Counted from the stretch's first letter, positions 38,400-51,400 are shown. The stretch: DNA of 64,000 nt from Halicephalobus mephisto (GCA_009193035.1 SWDT01000182.1:62001-126000); one strand, 5' to 3'. Notes: generated by a model not told the origin, from the sequence alone. Translations and numbers: made by a program.

Positions 38400-39180
38400 A
38401 ATTCTGGTCTTAACAGGAAAAATTTCAAAATTCGTGTTGAAACAATTGTTGACAAACATTTCCGTTTTTTTTTTCATGGTAATATGATTCAGGGTGTTAA
38501 ATATTTTTCGACGTTCGAAAAAACACGTAAACATCGATTTTCGATCTTTGGTCTCGATCGCAAACTTTTCAAAAATTCCCGTCGAGACCACTTTAGTGTT
38601 TCGTCATGAATATTTTTGTTTTTTAAAATTATAAAATTGAAATTTTCTAAAATAAAAATAAAATTCTGAAAATTCGTGTCAGGACCATTTTTGTAGAATT
38701 TTATTTCCAAAAATTACGTCATTAAAGTTTTCTAAAATAAAATAAAAGTAAAATTTTACAATTTCTGATTCCAAGTGGAAAAATCTAAAATTTCTTGTCA
38801 GGACCATTTTTATAGAATTTCATTATAAATATTTTTGTTTTTTAAAATTATATAAAGTTTTCTAAAATAAACTTTTCGGTCTCAAGTGGAAAATTCTAAA
38901 CTTTCGTGTCAGGACCATTTTTATAGAATTTTATTATAAATATTTTTTTTAAAAATTAAATAATTAAAGTTTTCTAAAATAAGCGTTTCGGTCTCAAGTG
39001 GAAAATTCTAAACTTTCGTGTCAGGACCATTTTTATAGAATTTTATTATAAATATTTTTGTTTTTTAAAATTATATAAAGTTTTCTAAAATAAGCTTTTC
39101 GGTCTCAAGTGGAAAAACCTAAACTTTCTTGTCAGGATCATTTTTATAGAATTTTATTTCCAAAATTGCGTGGCTGGATT
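38400..39180. repeat. 110-120 nt tandem repeat, TCGTGTCAGGACCATTTTTA
   Basis: Units start near 38675, 38795, 38905, 39017 and 39128 with TTCGTGTCAGGACCATTTTT and carry TTCGGTCTCAAGTGGAAAAT. Diverged copies lead in from 38400. Confidence 0.85.
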
Positions 39181-39199
39181 GATTGCAAAATTTCCAAAG

Positions 39200-39600
39200 T
39201 CGGAAGTGTACTTAGGGACAGAGAAAGGACATGAAAGATGAAATGAAGCCTTGGAAGGTCAACGAGGTCGTTTGATGTCAGTTGCTGAAAATGGATAGTG
39301 ACTATTTTCGTCGTTTTTAGTCACTATTCCAAAAAAGGGATTCGAATTTTGAAATCGTATCCACTTTTCGAAGATTGTTTTCAGAATCCGGAAATCGGGA
39401 CATTTCCGGAGTCCACCTCCAAATCCCCTCGAGTCTGAATCCTGAACTAAGAACAAACTTAAATTACTTCCTCCAGGAAGTTTCGGCAACGTTTTGTGCT
39501 TCGTCAAAGAACCTTCAACTTGCTTCAATTTCGTCCTGTCGGGGTCCACAAAGCACTCCACATCAAAATCAAAGTCAAATTCAATTTCCACACGACAATT
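39200..39600. other. unique island
   Basis: Non-repetitive, GC-balanced, with overlapping open frames on both strands (39259-39633 minus, 39375-39602 plus) and no domain I recognise. Confidence 0.25.
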
Positions 39601-40060
39601 GAGTACATCAATTTGCCGACATATTGCAAGCAAACTGCAAATTTTATTTCTGTTTTGAAGTTTTCATAAATTTAAATATAAAAGTAATAACTAATCTGTC
39701 AAAATGTTGCAAGCAAGGTGCGAATTTTATTTTTGATTTTTGACTTCAATATTGACTGAGTTGCTCAAATATTGCAGGCAAGGTGCGGATTTTATTTTTG
39801 ATTTTTAACTTTAATGTTGACCAACTTGCTTAAATGTTGCAAGCAAGGTGCGGATTTTATTTTGATTAGCTTGCTCAAATATTGCAGGCAAGGTGCGGAT
39901 TTGATATTGACCGGCTTGCTTAAATGTTGCAAGCAAGGTGCGGATTTTATTTTGATTAGCTTGTCCAAATGTTGCAAGCAAAGTGCAGATATGATATTGA
40001 CCGACTTGTCCAAATGTTGCAGGCAAAGTGCAGATTTGACTTTGATTTTAATATCGACCG
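39600..40060. repeat. about 55-60 nt array, TTGCAAGCAAGGTGCGGATT
   Basis: Eight units of GCTTGCTTAAATGTTGCAAG then CAAGGTGCGGATTTTATTTT. Both strands are open across it only because of the repeat. Related to the array at 3800-4050. Confidence 0.85.
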
Positions 40061-40209
40061 TTTCATAGATTTTGGCACTGAAGTTAAGAAATGATCCAAG
40101 ATTTTCTACAATCCTCGATTGGATTTTTTATGGAAACTTTATTTCAAAATAAACGTCCTCTGCAAATGTCAAAAAGTTAAAAATAAAAATAAACTCAACA
40201 TTGTCAAGA

Positions 40210-41470
40210 ATTCACATATTGGATTGTTAAATATCTTCAGTAATTTTTGGGGCAAAATTTTAGTCAAAAATGAGGAAAAATAATTTCATAACAATTGAGG
40301 AATTTTCGCGGTGAGAGTTCATGTTTTAAAACATTTTTTTATTTTTTATAATTTCAGAAGTTTTTATTTTTATTTGAAAGTAATTATTTCGTAACAGTTG
40401 AGGAATTTTCGCCGTGAGAGTTCATGTTTTAAAACATCTTTTTATTTTTTATAATTTCAAAAGTTTTTATTTTTATTTTTATTTAAAAGTAATTATTTCG
40501 TAACAATTGAGGAATTTTCGCTGTGAGAGTTCAAGTTTTAAAACATCTTTTTATTTTTTATAATTACAGAAATGTTTACTTTTACGTGAAAAAATTACTT
40601 CGTCATATTCATCAGGGAATTTCGTGGTGAGAGTTACATTCAACAAAGTTTTTTTACTACGTAAACTTTACTTGTACTTGAAAAACAAGTTTTTCGTGCT
40701 CCTCAGGGACTTTCGTGGTGGGAGTTTATACTCTAAAAAACTACTTTTTTATGATTACGCAATTTCCACTCATGACTAAAAATAAAAATTTCATCAACTT
40801 GTCAAAAACGTTCGCGGCGAGACTAAAATTCACATTGATTTTTGTTTTACTTTTTATTACTGCATAAATTGTTTTATTTTTACCTAAAAAAAACTATTTC
40901 GTCATGGTCGTAAAAAACATTCTTGGTGAGAGTCAAGTTCACATTCAATTACATCAATTTTTTATTACTGCATAAATTCCTACTTTTACCTAAAAAAGAA
41001 CTATTTCGTCATTCTAATCAAAAACATTCTTGGTGAGAGTCAAGTTCATATTCAATTATACAATTTTTTATTACTGCATAAATCCTTATTTTTACCTAAA
41101 AAAGAACTATTTCGTCATTCTAATCAAAAACATTCGTGCTGAGAGTCAAGTTCACATTTAATTACATCAATTTTTTATTACTGCATAAATCCTTATTTTT
41201 ACTTAAAAAAGAACTATTTCGTCATGGTCGTAAAAAACATTCTTGGTGAGAGTAAAATTCACATTCAATTATACAATTTTTTATTACTGCATAAATCCTT
41301 ATTTTTACCTAAAAAAGAACTATTTCGTCATTCTCATAAAAAAACATTCTTGGTGAGAGTAAAATTCACATTCAACGATATTCATCTTTTTACTTTCTTG
41401 TTATTGCACAAATTCCTACTTACACCTAAAAAAACAAGTTCTTTGTATTAATCAAGGACTTTCGCTGTGG
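40210..41470. repeat. about 105-nt tandem array, ATTTCGTNNTGAGAGT
   Basis: Eleven or so units with ACTATTTCGTCAT, a TTCGTGGTGAGAGTTCA-type word and TTTTTTATTACTGCATAAAT. Spacing of the GTGAGAG word is 103-109 nt from 40311 on. The sequence drifts steadily along the array, neighbours being most alike. Confidence 0.85.
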
Positions 41471-41779
41471 GATTTGACGTTCCGTGACAAGTTTCTCCAG
41501 AAAAAGAAACTTTTATTTAATCAAATTTTTCATTTTTAAAATAAATATTTTTTTCAAAATTAAATAATTTTGACAATTTTGAGAACAATTAATTAAGATT
41601 AATTTTTTATTTTTACAATCAATCAAAATACGCCCAATATTGGACGACATTTGAAAAATGAAAATTTTTGAGAAAAATCGGGAAATGCGAAAAAAACAAC
41701 CTGTTCCAGAGCTCCCCGGGCCGATTCTGGCAGCCGATTCTGACGAGGGACCGTCTTTCCACAAAAATGGGGTCCATGA

Positions 41780-42360
41780 AGAAGAAATAAATCATATTAT
41801 TTAAAAAACCAAAAATATTTCAAAAAATTCCAAAAGAATCTTAGGCATAAATTTCCAACTTTTCCAGTTAGGACCCGAAATTACGAAATTGGATTTTATT
41901 TTATAAAATTCTAAAAACATTTAATTCGTTTTAAATTGTATTAAAAAAAATAAAAATAAAAAAAATTTAAAAAAAATAAAAAATAAAAAATAAAAATAAA
42001 AAAATTTTAAAATTAATAAATTTTAAAAATTAATAAATTTAAAAAATTTAGAAATTAATAAAAATTTAAAAAATAAAAAATTCAAAAACATTCTAAAAAT
42101 AATTACTTTGTAAATTGGCATACTGTAGCCATATTGGAAAATCTTTGATTTCTTAGTAATTGTGAAATAAATTTAAAATTCGGTTTTTTCGATTTCTATT
42201 TTAACTGTTTTTATTGATTTTTTAATTTAAATTCGAAAATTTCCGGTGTTGAAGTCGTTCGAGTCCGATTTTAGTTCCAAAATTTTTTCAAACATTTTTA
42301 AAAATAAATCAACCATAAAATTTTTCGTATTTTTCTTTTTTTTTTGAAAAAACTAAAAAA
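41780..42360. other. AT-rich low-complexity DNA
   Basis: Runs of AAATAAAAATAAA and TTTAAAAATTAATAAA with a small unique patch at 41690-41780. No gene seen. Confidence 0.5.
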
Positions 42361-42369
42361 ATTTGAATT

Positions 42370-43210
42370 ATTTTTAAAATTTTCCGCTCGGGACCATTTT
42401 AGAAAATTATTTTTTTTAAAATTTTATTTTCGTAATTTTTATATTTTTTGAAATTAATAAAAACAGAAATATATATATAAATTTGAAATTAGTTTTAAAA
42501 AGAAAAAAATTTTCACTCAGGACCATTTTAGAAAATTAATTTTTTTTAAATTTATCATTTTTAAAAAATAACTTATATTTTTAAAATAAACGAAAATTAA
42601 AAAATTTATGTAAAAAATAAAAAATAAAATTACAAAAAAAAAATATTTTCTGTTCAAAACCAAATTTGTTTAAATTTATCATTTTTAAAAAATAACTTAT
42701 ATTTTTAAAATTAACGAAAATTAAAAAATTTATGTAAAAAATAAAAAATAGAAATAAAAAAATATTTTTCATCAAAGACCATTTAAAAAAATTTAATTTT
42801 TTTATTTTTATTTAAAATTCCATTTTTCGTTTATTTTTGTATTTTTAGAATTAGTAGAAATTGAAGTATAAAATGATTTTAAAAATAATCCAATTTTTAA
42901 AAAATGTTTAAAAAAGTTTTTGAAATTCTTTAAAAATGATCCCGAACAGAAAAGTTTTAAAAAATAATTAAAAATGATTTTAAATGAAAAAAATTTTAAA
43001 AAATGCTCCCGAACAGAAAAGTTTTAAGAAATCATTAAAAATAGTCCCGAACGGAAAAGATTTTAAAAATGATTAAAAATGATCCCGAACGGAAAATTAT
43101 AAAAATGATTAAAAATGGTCCCGAACGGAAAAGTTTTAAAAAATGGTCCCGAACGGAAAATTAAAAAATCCTTTGAAAATGATCTGGAACGAAAAATATT
43201 TTGAAAAAAT
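42370..43210. repeat. right arm of the large imperfect inverted repeat
   Basis: Reverse complement of the blocks at 34840-35490: GGTCCCGAACGGAAAAGTTT repeated at 43000-43160, GTATTTTTAGAATTAGTAGA plus AATTGAAGTATAA at about 42838-42873, and ATGGTCCTGAGTGAAAAT-type words on the minus strand. It contains a shorter internal duplication (42580-42660 and 42700-42780). Confidence 0.7.
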
Positions 43211-43499
43211 TCGAACTTGATTTTTTTCATTCACTTAAAAAGCAACAATGAAACAAAAATACTGTAAACAGTAGTAGTTTTCGTGTCAGGAAAGGGAATT
43301 TTCCGAATAGTCATCGGGACAAGTGTCGGACACTCAGAATTTTGACAACATTGTCTTCTCGATTTTCTCAACTGTTTGCTTTTCGAGGTGTGTTATGCAA
43401 AAACGAAACGGATGAACGAAGAAAAAGGAAAATGACGGTCCCTCCGGCTCGCGCGGGATAGACAGCCAGATGGTTCTCTGATTTATTCCATATTCAGCG

Positions 43500-43830
43500 A
43501 GATCTTCATCGATCGAATCTTCAATCTTGAGTTTCGAATTCTGAATTTTGAATCTTGAATTTTTTGAGTTTTGAATCTTAAGTTTTTTGAATCTTGAGTT
43601 TTTTGAATTTTGAATTTTTTAAATTTTAAATTTTGAATTTTGAATTTTAAATTTTAAATTTTGAATTTTAAATTTTAAATTTTAAATTTTGAATCTTGAA
43701 TCTTGAATCTTAAATCTTGAATTTTTTGAATTCTGAATTTTTTAAATTTTGAATTTTTTGAATTTTGAATTTTAAATTTTAAATCTTGAATCTTGAATTT
43801 TTTGAATCTTGAATCTTGAGTAATCTTGGA
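43500..43830. repeat. short-period TTGAATYTTGAATTTT array
   Basis: Six- to twelve-nucleotide units such as GAATCTTGAATTTTT. Flanked upstream by a unique island (43270-43500). From 43840 to 44600 the DNA is AT-rich without repeats that I can delimit. Confidence 0.75.
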
Positions 43831-44599
43831 TCGTATTTTAGAAGATTTATCGATTCATGTTTGTCCTCGAAAATCGTGTTTTTCCGGATCCAAATTCTCC
43901 CACTCATTTGAGTCAACATTTTTTTTGAACGAAATGACTGAAATTTTTATAACGAACAAAATAATTCTTTTTCAACCTCTTTCTCGCGATTTTTCAGAAA
44001 AAAAATTATACAAAATTCTAGAACAATTTCGGAATCCTGTGTTTTTAGGATTTTCAAGAAAAACGTGAAAATTAATTTTTTTTAAATTTTCGGTTTTAAT
44101 TGAAAAATTGAAAAAATTCATTTTTAAAAATTTTTAAATTTTGTATTTTTTTTTAAATAATAACTTTAAAATTAGATATTTTTGAAATTTTTTAAAATTA
44201 TAAAAATTAATTTTTTTAATTTTCGGTTTTAATTAAAAAATTTAAAAAAATTCATTTTTAAAGTTTTTAAAATTTTGTATTTTTGTATTTTTTATAAAAT
44301 ATTAACTTCAGAATCTTCCAGAATTTTGTAAAAAATAATTTTTTCAATTTTAATTTTAATTAGAAAATTCTAAAATTTCGTACCGAAAATTTTTTGAATT
44401 TTATTTTTTATTTTTTATAAAAACGTGATTCCGGACCTACAGTATACTATTCAAATTTCCTAAAACTGAAAATCGAAAATAATGAAATTTTATATTTGAA
44501 AAAAAAATTTATCGGGAAATTTTTTTGAATTTCATCGAAAATTTGTGTTTTTTAAATAGTACGGTAATTTGAGTCATTTTTTGTCTTCTGAATAACTTC

Positions 44600-44940
44600 A
44601 AAAAAATGGAATCGATCGGTCTTCGAGGTTGCCGTGACCTGGATCAGCCCTCCTCCTTCCGAATCCACTTTTATTCAAAATCCAACCAGTTCGGAATTCC
44701 TGATTTGGACCGTTCCTCGGATGTCGGAAAGTGGACAAAACGGTCAGGCCCTGGGGCTGTTTTCTGACTCGGGGACTCTCTAAATCCGATGAGTTCCGAT
44801 AATCCTTAAAGTTTAACTTTTTTCAGAAACTTTTTCGATTATTATTATCGATCCAGAAAAATTTTTTTTTTGACTTTTTTATCAGTGAAGGTCTCTCGGA
44901 TTCGTGACTAGCTGATTGTCTGACTTTCGATGTAAAAATA
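44600..44940. other. unique island
   Basis: GC-balanced, no open frame of note, no RNA signature. Confidence 0.25.
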
Positions 44941-45059
44941 AATTTTATTTTTTCCAATAATCAATTTTTATTTTAAAAAATAAAAAATTAATTTTTTAAG
45001 ATCTTTGAAATTTGTTGTTTTAAATTTTTAAAATTTTATATGATGTAAAATTTCTAAAA

Positions 45060-45345
45060 ATTCGTAATTTAAATTTTAAATTTTTAAATTTTTAAATTTT
45101 TAAATTTTTAAATTTTTAAATTTTTAAATTTTTAAATTTTTAAATTTTTAAATTTTTAAATTTTTAAATTTTTAAATTTTTAAATTTTTAATATTTTTAA
45201 TATTTTTAATATTTTTTATAATTTTAATATTTTTAATATTTTTAATATTTTTACATTTTTAATATTTTTAATATTTTTAATAATTTTAATATTTTTTATA
45301 TTTTTTATATTTTTTATATTTTTTATGATTTTATATATTGTTTAT
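45060..45345. repeat. simple repeats (AATTTTT)n and (AATATTTTT)n
   Basis: Sixteen tandem copies of TTTAAATTTT-type 9-mers (about 45070-45190) followed by some fifteen copies of TAATATTTT. Confidence 0.95.
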
Positions 45346-45729
45346 TATTTTTATAGTTATTTTAAATTTAAAAAAAATCCTAATTTCGAATTTTTTCTTC
45401 AATTTCTGGATCTAGAACCCGGAGTTGAGGTTCACAATGGTCATTTTTCGGCCTCATTATCCTTCTTCCAGAAATCCTGGATTGACTTGTTCCAATTTCT
45501 TCCACATTTGTTTTGATTTTTATAAATTATTATTGATTTTATTTTTAAACGCCAGATGACCCTGACTGACGCTTTCTGACATTTGATCAAAAAAATTTTT
45601 TTCGGAAAAAATGATCTTCTTAGAGGATTAAAATTAATAAAATTTCAAAAATAAATCGATTGTGACTATTTCTTCCTAAAAACAATTAAGAATTAAAAAT
45701 TATGTTTAAAATTTGTGTTTGATGAAACT

Positions 45730-47490
45730 GTATTTGTAAGTTACTATCTTCAAAGTCTTATAATTTTTTATTTTGATTTTTTTAATATTCAGATATTATC
45801 ACTAAGATCCGCCTTTCAAAAATTATAAAATAAATACTTATAGGTTAGGTTTAGAAAGAAATTTCTAAAGTCAGGTCGATGTATAAGATTCATATAAATT
45901 ACAACCTTTAGGATCTTGTAACTCTTTATTCTTTCTTTCTTGAAATATTCAGACATTATCACTAAGATCCGCCTTTTGAGAGCTGTAAAATAAATACTCA
46001 TAGGTCAGATTTAGAAAGAAATTTCTAAAGTCAAAACGATGTATAAGATTCATACAAATTACAACTTTTAGGATCTTGTAACTCTTTATTCTTTCTTTCT
46101 TGAAATATTCAGACATTATCACTAAGATCCACTTTTCAAAAATTATAAAATAAATACTTATAGGTCAGGTTTAGAAAGAAATTTCTAAAGTCAGGTCGAT
46201 GTATAAGATTCATACAAATTACAACCTTTAGGATCTTTTATCTTCTAACGCTACTTCATTTGAAGGATTTATGAAGTGTATTTGGTAGCAATGTCACAAG
46301 AGCTACCAATTGAGTCCTCATTTGTCGAATCTTACGGAGGTTCTACAAATTTACGAACAGACAAAGTCCGATATACAGGACGAAAGGTTCCTTCGGGAGC
46401 TCTCGAACCGAATCTAGCTGCAAAATTTAGGTTAATTAAAACTTTTTTGCAAAAATATTGTCAAATCAAGAATTAGATTTTGAATTATTCGAGAATAATC
46501 GTCAGAATCTGGATCTAAGGAAGTGGTGTATGAAAGTTGTAATCTTTAAGACCTTATATCTTCTGATATTGATTCTTCTGAAGTATTTATATATCAAATT
46601 CAGAATCAGCGTTCTGAGAGCTACAAGTTGAGTTCCCACTTGCTAGATATAGAAATGGATCTATGAAATTGCAGAACTCGATATATAGAACAGATAAAAT
46701 TTGCAATTTTTAAGGTCCTATAACTTCTACTGTTTTTTCTTTCAAAGTATTTAGTTATCATAATCAGAATCAGTATGTCTAAATCCACATGCTGAATACT
46801 TGTTTATTAAGTTTAAAAGTAAATTCACAGAGAAAATTCGATATTATATATGTATGCGAATTACAATGTTTAACACCCTACATCTCCCCAATTCTGCTTT
46901 GTTTGAGGTTCTATGTATTGAAATCATAATCGATCTTTCTAAATCTACGCATTGAATACTCATTTATCATAGTTGAATGCTAATCGAAAGAAGAAATTCG
47001 ATATTATATATGTGTGCGAATTACAATGTTTAACATCCTACATCTCCCAATTCTGCTTTGTTTGAGGTTCTATGTATTGAAATCATAATCGATCTTTCTA
47101 AATCTACGCATTGAATACTCATTTATTATAGTTGAATGCTAATCGAAAGAAGAAATTCGATATTATATATGTGTGCGAATTACAATGTTTAACATCCTAC
47201 ATCTCCCAATTCTGCTTTGTTTGAGGTTCTATGTATTGAAATCATAATCGATCTTTCTAAACCTACGCATTGAATACTCATTTATCATAGTTGAATGCTA
47301 ATCGAAGAAATTCGATATATCATGGACATAAGTTGCAATTTCAAACTTTGTCTTCCATCCTTGTTTCGTCTGAAACACTCCCACCCAAAATTCAGATTCA
47401 TCGTTCCGAAAACTTCCAATGGAGTGCTTATTCGTCACATATAGAAACGGTTCTATAAGCAAACAAAGTGATTTTGATATATAGGACGGA
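45730..47490. repeat. 160-bp satellite array
   Basis: About eleven units with a constant 160 nt period. ACTAAGATCC occurs at 45801, 45961 and 46121; TTACAATGTT at 46861, 47021 and 47180. Units inside two sub-blocks (45730-46240 and 46840-47330) are almost identical, while the intervening units keep the register but are strongly diverged. Confidence 0.88.
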
Positions 47491-47639
47491 TTTCTTGGTT
47501 AGTCCTGAATGTGCGTCATTTTTCGTTGTCTCGTATGAGATACGTTTTGCTTGTTTTTTTGGATGATTCATCCTAAATTCGGTTCTTTTTGCGAAATGAC
47601 TATAACTTAAGGTCTAGATTTCAACATGAGCTATTTTTT

Positions 47640-48150
47640 TAAATTTACAGAATTCTCCAAAATCATACAAAAACTTCTCAATCGTCAAATTTTCTAAGAA
47701 ATTCGCGTCGATAAAATTTTATAAAAAAATTAATTTTTAATTTTTATAGAAATATAATTAGAATTTTCCAGAATTTTGTGGAAATTTCTGAATTCTTAAT
47801 TTTGTTTAATTTTCCGAGAAATTCGTGTCGAGAAAATTTTATAAAAAAAATTAATTTTCAATTTTTATAAAAATATAATTAGAATTTTTCAAAATCTAGA
47901 ATTTTTCAGAATTTTGTGAAAACTTCTGAATTCTTAATTTTTCAGAATTTTCTAAGAAATTCGTGTCGAGAAAATTTCGTAAAAAAATCAATTTTTAATT
48001 TTTATAAAATTATAATTAGAATTTTCCAGAATATCACAAAACCTAGAATTTTTCCAATTTTCTAAGAAATTCGTGTCGGGAAAATTTCGTAAAAAAATCA
48101 ATTTTTAATTTTTATAAAATTATAATTTTTGAATATTTGTCAAAATTATA
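47640..48150. repeat. about 120-nt tandem repeat, AAATTCGTGTCGAGAAAATT
   Basis: Four units with TAAGAAATTCGTGTCGAGAA then TTAATTTTTAATTTTTATAA and TATAATTAGAATTTT. Ends about 200 nt before the hum-1 leader. Confidence 0.8.
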
Positions 48151-48352
48151 TTTTTATTGTTTTTTGTTCATCAAAGACTGATTTTTATATACGTAAGAAA
48201 TGAGTCATGATTTTCTTTTTTGTCCGCCCAACTTGGGTCGATTAATGTCGAATCGATTTTTGATTAATTTTTTATTTTTTTTCTTCAAAGTCAAATTTAT
48301 TTTTAAATAAATTCTAAAAATTTTAATTTAATTTTAATTTAATTTTTTTCAG

Positions 48353-48413
48353 CCCTGAGCTCAGAACTGCCGAATTTTATTTTTTGGATTAAATATTTCT
48401 AAATAAATCAAAA
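48353..48413 (+). other. 5' UTR and splice acceptor of hum-1
   Basis: AATTTTTTTCAG ends at 48352 and is followed by 61 nt of leader up to the start codon. It may be a trans-splice site or the end of a cis intron reaching into the upstream desert. Confidence 0.5.
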
Positions 48414-51400
48414 ATGGTAAGAATAAAAAATTTTTAAATTAAAAAATTTCAAAAATATAAATTTAAATTTTTTTTCGAATTAAAAAACTTTAATTTTCGA
48501 CTTTTTTTAAGTTAAAAAATTTCAATTTTTAATTTTTTTTTCAATTTAAAAAATTTTTTAAATTTTTTGTTTTTAAATTTTTTTATTTTTTAAATTTTTT
48601 TATTTTTAAATTTTTTTTATTTTTTAGCCATTCCATTGGCAGTCGAATGTGAATGTCCAGCAGGTGGGGGTTGACGACATGGTCCTCCTTCGTCAACTCA
48701 ACGAGTCTTCCATCGTCGACAACCTGAAGAAGAGACTTGCCAGTAAAGCCATTTTTGTAAGTTTTATTCATTTATAAAAACAATTTTGAATTATTTTTAA
48801 AAAGAAAAAAATTTCTGTTCAAAACTATTTAAAATTTTTTTATTTTTAATCAATTTTAATATTTTTAAAATCAGTAAAAATTAAAAACGAAAAATGATTT
48901 TAAATAATTTTACATTCGATATACAGTATTTTAAAAATGATTTTAAATAAATTTTGGTTTTTTAAATAAAGTTTTTATATAAAATTTTCAATTATCTTTA
49001 AAATCCAAAATAAGTCTTCAGAATCCTAGATTCTGAAAGTTGAGTATTGATTCTGATTTTAAATTTATTACTGTATTACTGTATTATAAGTGTTTTTTGC
49101 AAAATTTCAAAAATGTTTAAAAAATTCCGAAATCAAAATCCGAAATGAGTCTTTAGAATCCTGGATTCTGAAAGTTAACTTTTAATTATGATTTTAAATT
49201 TTAAATTTATTACTGTATTACTGTATTAAAAGTGCTTTTTGCAGAATTTTAAAAATATTTAAAAAATTCCGAAATGAGTCTTCAAAATCCTAGATTCTGA
49301 AAGTTAACTTTTAATTCTGATTTTAGATTCAGAATCTATAGATCCGATTACCCTGTTATAAGTGCTTTTTGTTCAGTTCCAGCTCTAAAATTGGAATATA
49401 AACTTTGGGACAGAAATGTCGCTTAATCCTCAAATGGAAAATTTCCAAAATTACTTCCCAGACAATTTGGAATCAGTTGTGACTGAGTGTAATCGACGTA
49501 TAAGAATTTTTAATTACGGTATTCATATGTTGGATTCTGAGAACGATCGACAGTAAAATTGTAATTCAAAAAAGTTATTTTTAATCGAGCACAATAAACA
49601 TGTTTATGATTTTTTAATTAGAAAAAAAAAGCAGTCTGAAAACGTCGATTGTGCTCGATTAGGATCAAATTTTCATTAAATTGCAATTTTACCGTCGGTC
49701 GTTCTCAGAATCCAACATATGAATACCGTAATTAAAAATTCTTATAAGTCGATTACGTTCAGTCACAACTGATTCCAAATTGTCTTTTTTGAAATCAGTA
49801 TTTTCAAAAATGGATTTGTTTATTTTTCGTGTTTAGACGTATATCGGACCAGTATTGATCTCAGTAAATCCGTTCAAAGAAATGCCATACTTCACCGAGA
49901 AGGACATGGAGATGTACCAAGGAGCCGCTCAGTACGAGAATCCACCGCACATCTACGCTCTGGCAGACGACATGTACAGAAACATGATGATCGATGCCGA
50001 ATCCCATTGTGTCATCATATCTGGTGAATCTGGAGCCGGAAAAACCGTGGTATGTTAACTTTTTTAAATTATGTAAATTTTCTGATTCCAAAAAAAGTTA
50101 GAGGGATTTTTTACTTTTTTCTCGGATTCTTTGTGTCTATTCTAATTTTTATTTTCTTTCTTAAAGTTATTTTCTCAAGTTTTTTAACTTTTTCCCAAAT
50201 CTCCTTCTTATATTTTCTTCTCCCTCTAATTTCTTATCTCTCTCTCATTTTTTCTTTCTCTAATTTCTTCTCTCTCTCCCATTTTTTCTCTCTCTTTAGT
50301 TTCTTCTATCTCTCATTTTTTCTTTCTCTCTCAGTTATTTTTCTTTCTCTAATTTCTTTCTCCTCTCTCTCATTTTTTCTTTCTCTCTCATTTTTCCTTT
50401 TTTTCTCTAATTTTCCTGCATCTTCTTTATCGCTGATTTCTTCATCTTCTCTCTCTCTCATTTTTTTCTTTTTCTATAATTTTTTCTTCTCATCCAAATC
50501 TCTTCCTTCTTTCCTAAATTTTTTCCTCCTAGACTTTTTCCATTTCCCAAATCTCCTTCTGGATTTCTTCCATCCTATCTTTTTCCCAGATTTTATTTTT
50601 TTTCAAATTCCTCTTAGGATCTTTGAAAACTTAAATATTATAAGAATTTTTGAATTTTGTTAATTATGTATTTTTAGAATGCTAAATATATAATGAATTA
50701 CATCGCGAAAATTTCCGGAGGATCTCACAAAGTCCAGCACGTGAAAGATGTGATTATCAAATCCAATCCTCTTTTGGAAAGTTTCGGAAATTCCGCGACT
50801 TTGAGAAATTGGAACAGTTCCAGATTCGGAAAATACGTAGAAATTGTTTTTGGAGCAGGTGGAGAACCTATAGGAGGCAGAATTTCGAATTTTCTTCTCG
50901 AAAAAAGCAGAGTCGTGAATTTGGGTCCAGGAGAACGCAATTTTCACATTTTTTATCAGCTTCTGGCCGGGGCTGATTCCCACACAAGAGGTTTTTTAAA
51001 TTAAAAATTACATTAATTTTAAAATTGAAAATTAATTTTTATTACGAAAAAATTCCTAGAATCTAGAAACTTCCAGAATTTTGAATTTCAGATGTTGATT
51101 GTAAATTTTACGAAATTCTAAAAGATTTTAAATTTTATAAAATTTTAAACATGGAATCTTGTAGATTCTGGAAAATTTTAAAAATTTTTAGGATTCTGAA
51201 AGATTTTAAAATTCTAGGAATTTTTAGGATTGAAAGATTTTAAGATTCTAGGAATTTTTATGATTGAAAGATTTTAAAATTCTAGGAATTTTTAGGATTC
51301 TGAAAGATTTTAAGATTCTAGAAATTTTTAGGATTCTGAAACATCTTAAAATTCTAAAAATTTTTATAATTCTGGAAGATTGTAAAATTCTAGGAATTTT

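Noticed and set aside
39792..40068. three repetitive open frames (for example CLQHLSKL repeats)
   Set aside because: Generated by the 55-60 nt array on both strands; no non-repeat context.
50052..50663. 203-residue Phe/Ser/Leu-rich frame resembling a membrane protein
   Set aside because: Pure translation of a polypyrimidine tract inside hum-1 intron 3.
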